Program-made: the position numbers and the translations under genes
Assembly (NCBI RefSeq): GCF_004295345.1
Contig: NZ_CP036200.1
Span: 4,403,501-4,467,500, forward strand
Reading direction: 5' to 3'
Length of the DNA stretch: 64,000 bases
Source: Shewanella maritima
Lineage (GTDB): Bacteria; Pseudomonadota; Gammaproteobacteria; Enterobacterales; Shewanellaceae
Notes under the pieces: model-generated
What the model saw: only the letters and a program-made list of their open reading frames with translations
Told to the model about the DNA's origin: nothing
The model's database searches: none
Shown: piece by piece, positions 59,466 to 64,000 of the stretch
Position numbering within the stretch: position 1 is the first letter of the stretch
How the letters are laid out: each line of letters begins with the position of its first letter

Positions 59466-60050
59466 TTAACCTGCGAAGTTTTGGTTAACAAATTCCCAGT
59501 TAACTAGTGCCCAGAAACCGTTCATGTATTCAGGACGAACGTTACGGTAGTCAATGTAGTAAGCGTGTTCCCATAGATCCACAGTCAGTAGTGGAGTAAC
59601 GCCGTCTTCAGTTAGCGGAGTTGCCGCATTTGAAGTGTTAACGATGTCTAGAGAACCGTCAGCTTTTTTCACTAACCAAGTCCAAGAAGAACCAAAGTTG
59701 TTGATTGCTGAGTCAGTGAACTTAGCTTTGAATTCTTCAAACGAACCAAATGCAGCGTTGATAGCATCAGCTACTGCACCAGTTGCCGCGCCGCCAGCGT
59801 TTGGTGCTAGGCAGTGCCAGTAGAATGTGTGGTTCCAGATTTGAGCAGCATTGTTAAAGATACCGCCTGATGAGGTTTTAACGATCTCTTCCAGAGATTT
59901 ACCTTCGAACTCGGTACCTGGAATTAGGCCGTTTAGTTTTACAACGTAAGTGTTGTGATGCTTACCGTGGTGAAAATCTAGCGTTTCTGCTGAGATATGT
60001 GGTTCTAGTGCGTCTTTAGCATACGGTAGTGCTGGTAATTCGAAAGCCAT
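59466..60050 (-). CDS. sodB: Superoxide dismutase [Fe]
   Basis: About 194 residues, the length of Fe[39 protein letters not shown] carries the first metal His residues, and [16 protein letters not shown] the Asp and His ligands. [14 protein letters not shown] contains the Gln typical of iron-type enzymes. GGAGAG lies four bases before the ATG at 60050; the in-frame ATG at 60062 lies within the ribosome site. It removes cytosolic superoxide. Confidence 0.97.
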   Translation of the reverse strand: MAFELPALPYAKDALEPHISAETLDFHHGKHHNTYVVKLNGLIPGTEFEGKSLEEIVKTSSGGIFNNAAQIWNHTFYWHCLAPNAGGAATGAVADAINAAFGSFEEFKAKFTDSAINNFGSSWTWLVKKADGSLDIVNTSNAATPLTEDGVTPLLTVDLWEHAYYIDYRNVRPEYMNGFWALVNWEFVNQNFAG

Positions 60051-60321
60051 TAGTCTCTCCATGGATTCAGGTTATCGTATTTTATGTTTTTACCAGAGTA
60101 CGGATATTACTATCTCGTTATAGGTAACATTGCTCGCCAAACATTGTACTCCATATTTATGTGATGTGAATCATTGTTTAATGAATATTTTTGATAAGGG
60201 TTATCGGTTAAATCTATGGTTTAAAAGTTAACCTAAAACCCTACAAAATTTGGGATTTTTGTTCTTAATCAAGGTATCGTACAATACGTTAAATTTCATA
60301 AAGCCGTTGTTAGGAATTAAA

Positions 60322-60663
60322 ATGGAAACTGTAGATAAAATTAAGCAGCAAATCAGCGAAAACCCAATCATTGTTTATATGAAAGGCTCACCTAAGCTGC
60401 CAAGCTGTGGTTTCTCGTCTCAAGTTGCACAAGTCATGATTAACTGTGGTGAGCAGTTTGCTTTTGTTGATATTCTTCAACACCCTGATATTCGTGCTGA
60501 GCTACCTAAGTATGCTAACTGGCCAACATTCCCACAGCTGTGGATTGAAGGTGAGTTGATCGGTGGCTGTGACATCGTGACTGAAATGTACCAAAAAGGT
60601 GAACTGCAGCCGTTAATTAAAGAAACTGCTGACAAGTACCGCACTGAAGATGAAGCTGAATAA
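60322..60663 (+). CDS. grxD: Monothiol glutaredoxin Grx4
   Basis: About 113 residues. The monothiol active site is CGFS in GSPKLPSCGFSSQV, and WPTFPQLWIEGELIGGCDIVTEM carries the glutathione-binding segment. It carries [2Fe-2S] clusters between scaffold and acceptor proteins. The ATG at 60322 has AGGA upstream; the frame is open to 60250 but that extension lacks a family match. Divergent from sodB. Confidence 0.96.
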   Translation: METVDKIKQQISENPIIVYMKGSPKLPSCGFSSQVAQVMINCGEQFAFVDILQHPDIRAELPKYANWPTFPQLWIEGELIGGCDIVTEMYQKGELQPLIKETADKYRTEDEAE

Positions 60664-60714
60664 CAAAACGCTTTAGCGTAAACAGCCTATTGAATTGTCA
60701 TTAGGTCATTTATT

Positions 60715-60742
60715 AAAGCCGGCAATATCGCCGGCTTTTTTT
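60715..60742 (+). terminator. Terminator after grxD
   Basis: AAGCCGGC-AATATC-GCCGGCTT followed by TTTTT. Confidence 0.88.
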
Positions 60743-60802
60743 GTGCAATATCAACACTCGACAGGTTAGGTAAACAGCGACACTCACTTTATTTCAAGCT
60801 AA

Positions 60803-60824
60803 AAATGTGATTTATTTCACATAT
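60803..60824 (+). promoter_or_regulatory. Candidate CRP site upstream of the acetyltransferase
   Basis: TGTGA-TTTATT-TCACA (60806-60821) is a perfect match to the CRP core. It lies about 85 bp before the acetyltransferase start; a TATGCT -10-like hexamer follows near 60833. Confidence 0.55.
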
Positions 60825-60906
60825 ATATTGTGTATGCTAAAAGGTATGAGTACTTGTTAGCGCAGCATAAGCTGGGGCTAACATCAGCGAGTTTTAGGGA
60901 TAAAGC

Positions 60907-61506
60907 ATGTCAAAAGTAGATAGAAGTCTGTGCCTCACTGGTGAACATGTGATTCTAGAGCCACTTAGTTTGGATCACGTGCCCGCACTTATTAATGCTG
61001 CTAATGATGGTCAATTGTGGGAGTTATGGTTTACCAACGTGCCTGACAATGACGGCATGAAAGCTTATGTGGAAAAAGCGCTTGAGGCCGAATCGATTGG
61101 TCAAGCATTGGCTTTTGCTGTGCGGGATAAGGTTTCAGGCAGCGTTATCGGATGCACACGAATTTGTAATTGGGATCAAGCTAACCGACGTTTAGAAATT
61201 GGTTACACCTGGTATGCCAAAAGTTTCCAGCGCACAGCCGTCAATACGGAGTCCAAGCTACTGCTGCTAAATTATGCGTTTACGGCATTAGACTGCATCG
61301 CTGTCGAGTTTCGTACCCACTGGCACAATAAGGTTTCCCGAGCTGCAATTGCACGTCTTGGCGCAAAACAAGATGGCATATTGCGCAATCATAGAATTCA
61401 AGCTGACGGCACGTTGCGCGACACTGTGGTGTTTTCGATCATAAACAGCGAATGGCCAGCCGTAGAAGCCAGCTTGAAATCAAAGTTAGCCGAGCATGGT
61501 AACTAA
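60907..61506 (+). CDS. GNAT family N-acetyltransferase (RimJ/RimL-like)
   Basis: 199 residues. The GNAT fold is seen as HVILEPLSLDHVPALINAAN at the start, AFAVRDKVSGSVIGCTRI, RRLEIGYTWYAKSFQRTAVNTESKLLLLNYAF (acetyl-CoA loop region) and HNKVSRAAIARLGAKQDGILRNH, typical of the RimJ/RimL type. It acetylates an unknown amine or protein N-terminus. The gene end overlaps an open frame of the next gene, whose true start is later. Confidence 0.92.
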   Translation: MSKVDRSLCLTGEHVILEPLSLDHVPALINAANDGQLWELWFTNVPDNDGMKAYVEKALEAESIGQALAFAVRDKVSGSVIGCTRICNWDQANRRLEIGYTWYAKSFQRTAVNTESKLLLLNYAFTALDCIAVEFRTHWHNKVSRAAIARLGAKQDGILRNHRIQADGTLRDTVVFSIINSEWPAVEASLKSKLAEHGN

Positions 61507-61546
61507 TAGAATTTTGTATAGCTTAGAATCAATTAGGAGAACAACA

Positions 61547-61936
61547 ATGACAACACGGATAGCCGCATTGATACTTGCTTGTGCTGCTTTGCCTGTAATG
61601 GCAAGTGAGGCAGAAAACGCCTTTACTAAAGAGGTGTTAGAGTGCGCCGCTTACTATGATATTAGCTCTCAGGTGATTTCTTCTATGGATGCGCCTCAAA
61701 TGGCTGCCGTAGCCGACCGTTTGCAGTCATCTGCTGATAAAGCCGTTTTGATAGCTAACGACTACATGGCGCCAGAAGACGTGTCTAAAGGTGTTGAAGC
61801 GCATAAAGAGCAGCATATGCAAAAGATGGCGGGCGCAAGTTTAGGCGTGTTGATGAAACAATACAAAGATACATGCAAGAGCTTAGTTGATAACCCACAG
61901 CAGCGTTTAGATTACTGGACCATGGCAACCATGTAA
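61547..61936 (+). CDS. Exported hypothetical protein
   Basis: About 129 residues. TTAGGAGA precedes the ATG at 61547, and the protein then begins with a signal peptide (MTTRIAALILACAALPVMAS). An open frame to 61496 is rejected because it lacks both a ribosome site and a signal. The mature part is helical with two Cys (LECAAYYDISSQV and YKDTCKSLVDNP) that could form a disulfide. No family is recognised. It ends at a strong bidirectional terminator. Confidence 0.82.
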   Translation: MTTRIAALILACAALPVMASEAENAFTKEVLECAAYYDISSQVISSMDAPQMAAVADRLQSSADKAVLIANDYMAPEDVSKGVEAHKEQHMQKMAGASLGVLMKQYKDTCKSLVDNPQQRLDYWTMATM

Positions 61937-62014
61937 GGCTGATATCGCTCGTAGTATCTTTCCAGTGCAAGCTGTTGATTATATTAGCAAATGAATAGCG
62001 GGTTAAACATAAAG

Positions 62015-62040
62015 AACGGCACCATTCAATGGTGCCGTTG
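62015..62040. terminator. Bidirectional terminator
   Basis: AACGGCACCAT/ATGGTGCCGTT with a 3-base loop, between converging genes. Confidence 0.88.
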
Positions 62041-62072
62041 TTATTCAGGGTGGTTTGACAATAGAGTTGTCG

Positions 62073-62836
62073 CTAGCGACTAGTCAATTGGTAAGCATTG
62101 AGTAATCGCTCAAACATGCCTTTTTGCTTTATACGCTTAAGCCACTTGCTAAGCTGCTGGCGTGATACCTTAGACTGTGGATTTAAAATTACCCCGTGCT
62201 GATATTGCTGATCACGAAAATTTGAAACAAGCAATTTAGTCTTGGCGTCCGGAAATTCTAAATAATAGTGTTGCAAGTATGACCATGTAACGGGAGCGAC
62301 CTGTGCACGCTTTAACAAAATGCTTTCGATTGATGCGTGGTTCGAGTTAACAAATTGCACTCGAAAGTCTTTTTCTAGTGCACTGGCATTGGGGTTTAAT
62401 GCCGCAAACTGGTAATGATAGCCACGAACCAGACTTAGGGTTTTATTTTTGATTGATTTGAAGAATTGTTGACTCTTTGCTGTAGACTTAAGTGCGATAA
62501 ATACTTCACCGTCATCAACATTAAGGGGAATAAACTCATGGGGAACGTTTGCCATCCCCATTGAGGACTTTCAAACAGCATTAAGTCAAAGCGGTTGATA
62601 CTGTACGCAGAGGTGCGCTGCTCAATACTAGTTGGTACAAAGTTAAACTCTACCTCATTTTGTACTTGATTAAGCGCGGCAATCAAATCTATGGTTAATC
62701 CCGAAAAATGCCCATCATTTTCTTGGGTAACATAAGGCGAAAATTCATAGCCGCCAACATTAATGATGGGTTTAGCGCTTGTTGAAAATGGCATGGTAAG
62801 TACCACTAACACAAGCGCGCTAAGCATTGTTCTCAA
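62073..62836 (-). pseudogene. Solute-binding-protein-like gene, frameshifted
   Basis: A family-3-type periplasmic binding protein. The first part (62435-62836) has a signal peptide (MRTMLSALVLVVLTMPFSTSA) and YEFSPYVTQENDGHFSGLTIDLI, and leaves the true frame after FESPQWGWQ. The second part (62073 to about 62555) resumes with NVPHEFIPLNVDDGEVFIALKS. One A is missing from an A run near 62547-62550 (TGGCAAACG for TGGCAAAACG on the coding strand). Restoring it gives one protein of about 254 residues. No transport genes are adjacent. A genuine pseudogene or sequencing error. Confidence 0.82.
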
Positions 62837-62899
62837 GATTAGATCCTAAATATTATTTAATTTGGTATTTGTTGCTAACTCTTACTTAATAGCTGTTAG

Positions 62900-62947
62900 G
62901 TACAATTGCTACGTACAACTTAAGTTTACTGTACGAGTAATTGTAAC
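62900..62947. repeat. Imperfect 48-bp palindrome
   Basis: Arms starting GTACAATTGCTACGTACA and, inverted, GTTACAATTACTCGTACA meet at AACTTAAGTT. It lies 3' of ynbE and upstream of the frameshifted binding-protein gene. A T tract is lacking; it could be a regulatory or processing site. Confidence 0.45.
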
Positions 62948-62959
62948 AGTTAAACCTGA

Positions 62960-63181
62960 TCACTCAATTTTGTTTTTCGCACTATTTACATTGTCAGTTT
63001 CGATCGCATTATCAATCAGTGGTGCTGTTTTTTCATCGACTTGAATCGCAATTTCATGCTCAATTTTCACATTTAGGTTTATTTCAATAGGCTCTTCAGG
63101 TGGTGCTAGGGTCACCGTTGGCGTACACGCCACCAGTAGCATGCCGGTGATACTGATATACAGAGCTATATGCTTTCTCAT
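62960..63181 (-). CDS. ynbE: YnbE-like outer-membrane lipoprotein
   Basis: 73 residues. The lipobox LLVAC (Cys19) is followed by TPTVTLAPPEEPIEINLNVKIEHEIAIQVD, which matches the YnbE pattern of E. coli. In E. coli YnbE is an outer-membrane partner of YdbH, and together they bridge the envelope for phospholipid transport. AAGGATC precedes the ATG; it starts 18 bp after the ydbH stop. Confidence 0.88.
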   Translation of the reverse strand: MRKHIALYISITGMLLVACTPTVTLAPPEEPIEINLNVKIEHEIAIQVDEKTAPLIDNAIETDNVNSAKNKIE

Positions 63182-63199
63182 TAAAAAGATCCTTTTAAT

Positions 63200-64000
63200 T
63201 TAACGCTCGATGTTAGCAGCACTGGACGTAAGATTAGTTTCTATTTGCTGCTCAAGTAAATAGGGTATCTGTAAGCTTTGGTAAAGCGAGTACAGGTTTT
63301 CTTGATGTTGATAGTTTAAATGCACAGGTCGGCTATAGTTTTTGGCTTTGCCTTGCACTGAAACTGATAATTTCGCATCACCTGTGTCTTGCATATCAAA
63401 TGTTCCAGCAAGGTGATGATAGTTCAAATGGGCAAGGGCTTGCACGGCAGTTTCTAATTGGGGCTGGGTTCGAACAAGCTCAGTTATTGCCTCATTTTGT
63501 TGTAGCTCAATTAGACCACCCGGTTGTCTTGCTGCCAAATTACCCCCACTAATGGTGAGCTTTCCTTTATCTAGTTTAGCGGGCAATACACCGTCAAAAA
63601 TACCGGAAATATTGAGATTACTGATAGGCTGTTGTTTGAGCAATGCATCGGCACTGACGCCTTGAACTAAGATATAGCCATTGGACTCATCATGCAGCTT
63701 GATTACGGCTTGCGGAATGATAAAACGACCATCGAGCACCTTGCCCCTCGCCGAGAGTTTCACATCAGACTGACTAAGACCGGTTAATCGCTGCAGCCAA
63801 TTATTGGGTTCAGTTTGGCTATCGCGATTAAGCAGTATATCTGCGCCAATTTGTACGTTTTCAAATTTGAGGCTTGAATGAAGCTGCTTTACTGAAAGCA
63901 AAGCTTTCGGACAGTGTAACTGGCTCTGAGTATTAGATTGCATTTGAGTACTCGATACCCAATCAAATTGGCAGTCCAGTTGTAGTTGGCCATTGTTAAT
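63200..64000 (-). CDS. ydbH: YdbH-family AsmA-like envelope lipid-transport protein (3' part)
   Basis: The C-terminal 266 codons of a gene whose start lies beyond the window; the frame is open to position 64000. NLNISGIFDGVLPAKLDKGKL, GGNLAARQPGGLIEL, LNYHHLAGTFDMQDTGDAKL and RPVHLNYQHQENLYSLYQSL follow the order of the YdbH C-terminal domain. In E. coli YdbH, TamB and YhdP are redundant phospholipid carriers between the membranes. The partner ynbE follows directly; the third gene ydbL is not found downstream. Confidence 0.85.
   Translation of the reverse strand: MNNGQLQLDCQFDWVSSTQMQSNTQSQLHCPKALLSVKQLHSSLKFENVQIGADILLNRDSQTEPNNWLQRLTGLSQSDVKLSARGKVLDGRFIIPQAVIKLHDESNGYILVQGVSADALLKQQPISNLNISGIFDGVLPAKLDKGKLTISGGNLAARQPGGLIELQQNEAITELVRTQPQLETAVQALAHLNYHHLAGTFDMQDTGDAKLSVSVQGKAKNYSRPVHLNYQHQENLYSLYQSLQIPYLLEQQIETNLTSSAANIER

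Noticed and set aside
60063-60321. Fur box in the sodB-grxD gap
   Set aside because: A weak AATGATT-like stretch exists near 60170 but falls well short of the 19-bp consensus.

Overview
The window looks like chromosomal backbone of a Shewanella-type marine gammaproteobacterium. This is inferred from gene content and order, not from a database match: hisGDCBHAFI with a His-rich leader, pheST-ihfA, tsaB, fadD-rnd, minCDE next to ycgL-ycgN, nhaB divergent from fadR, the prkA-yeaH-spoVR operon, sodB-grxD and ydbH-ynbE. Coding density is high on both strands. No rRNA, tRNA, CRISPR array, prophage or complete insertion sequence was seen.

Layout. 0-3.5 kb: a LysR regulator followed by two tandem Old Yellow Enzyme genes. 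3.5-9.6 kb: a frameshifted exported M17 aminopeptidase, an orphan solute-binding protein, yccF, a PLP-dependent deaminase-like gene whose 5' flank carries a 300-bp MITE, a 57-residue hypothetical gene and a long gene-poor stretch. 9.6-14 kb: an ECF sigma factor/ChrR anti-sigma pair with a recognisable autoregulatory promoter, a LON-domain protein, CheV and two conserved hypotheticals. 14-23 kb: lytic transglycosylase, SlyD-like FKBP, carboxylesterase, 5'-nucleotidase lipoprotein, an IbpA-type heat-shock gene with a sigma-32 promoter and a ROSE-like RNA thermometer, SoxR divergent from a VOC protein across a perfect sox box, and a chemoreceptor. 23.6-28.5 kb: pheST-ihfA and a lipid A acyltransferase. 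28.6-30.7 kb: an AT-rich islet with a TetR-like regulator and an unknown lipoprotein. 30.8-38.3 kb: the complete histidine operon with its attenuator. 38.9-47.7 kb: a YoaA/DinG-type helicase, the tsaB cluster, fadD and rnd. 47.7-53 kb: minCDE, ycgL-ycgN, a frameshifted dsbB and nhaB. 53.4-64 kb: fadR, spoVR-yeaH-prkA, sodB, grxD, an acetyltransferase, an exported hypothetical, a frameshifted solute-binding protein, and ynbE with the 3' part of ydbH running off the window.

How parts work together. Local control circuits can be read from the DNA: the sigma/anti-sigma pair starts its own transcript from a TGATCC/CGTAT promoter; SoxR sits on a sox box with promoter geometry like soxS; ibpA combines transcriptional and RNA-thermometer heat control; hisL couples His-tRNA charging to transcription of the whole his operon; FadR has a candidate site on its own promoter, and fadD a candidate CRP site.

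Quality note. Three genes (the M17 peptidase, dsbB and a solute-binding protein) are each broken by one missing base in a short homopolymer. The shared pattern suggests residual sequencing errors as much as true pseudogenes. No wholly new multi-gene system could be demonstrated. The best leads are the MITE at a gene start, the palindromic elements at 3530-3645 and 8461-8532, the SoxR-VOC unit, and the tsaB-linked cluster of envelope proteins.
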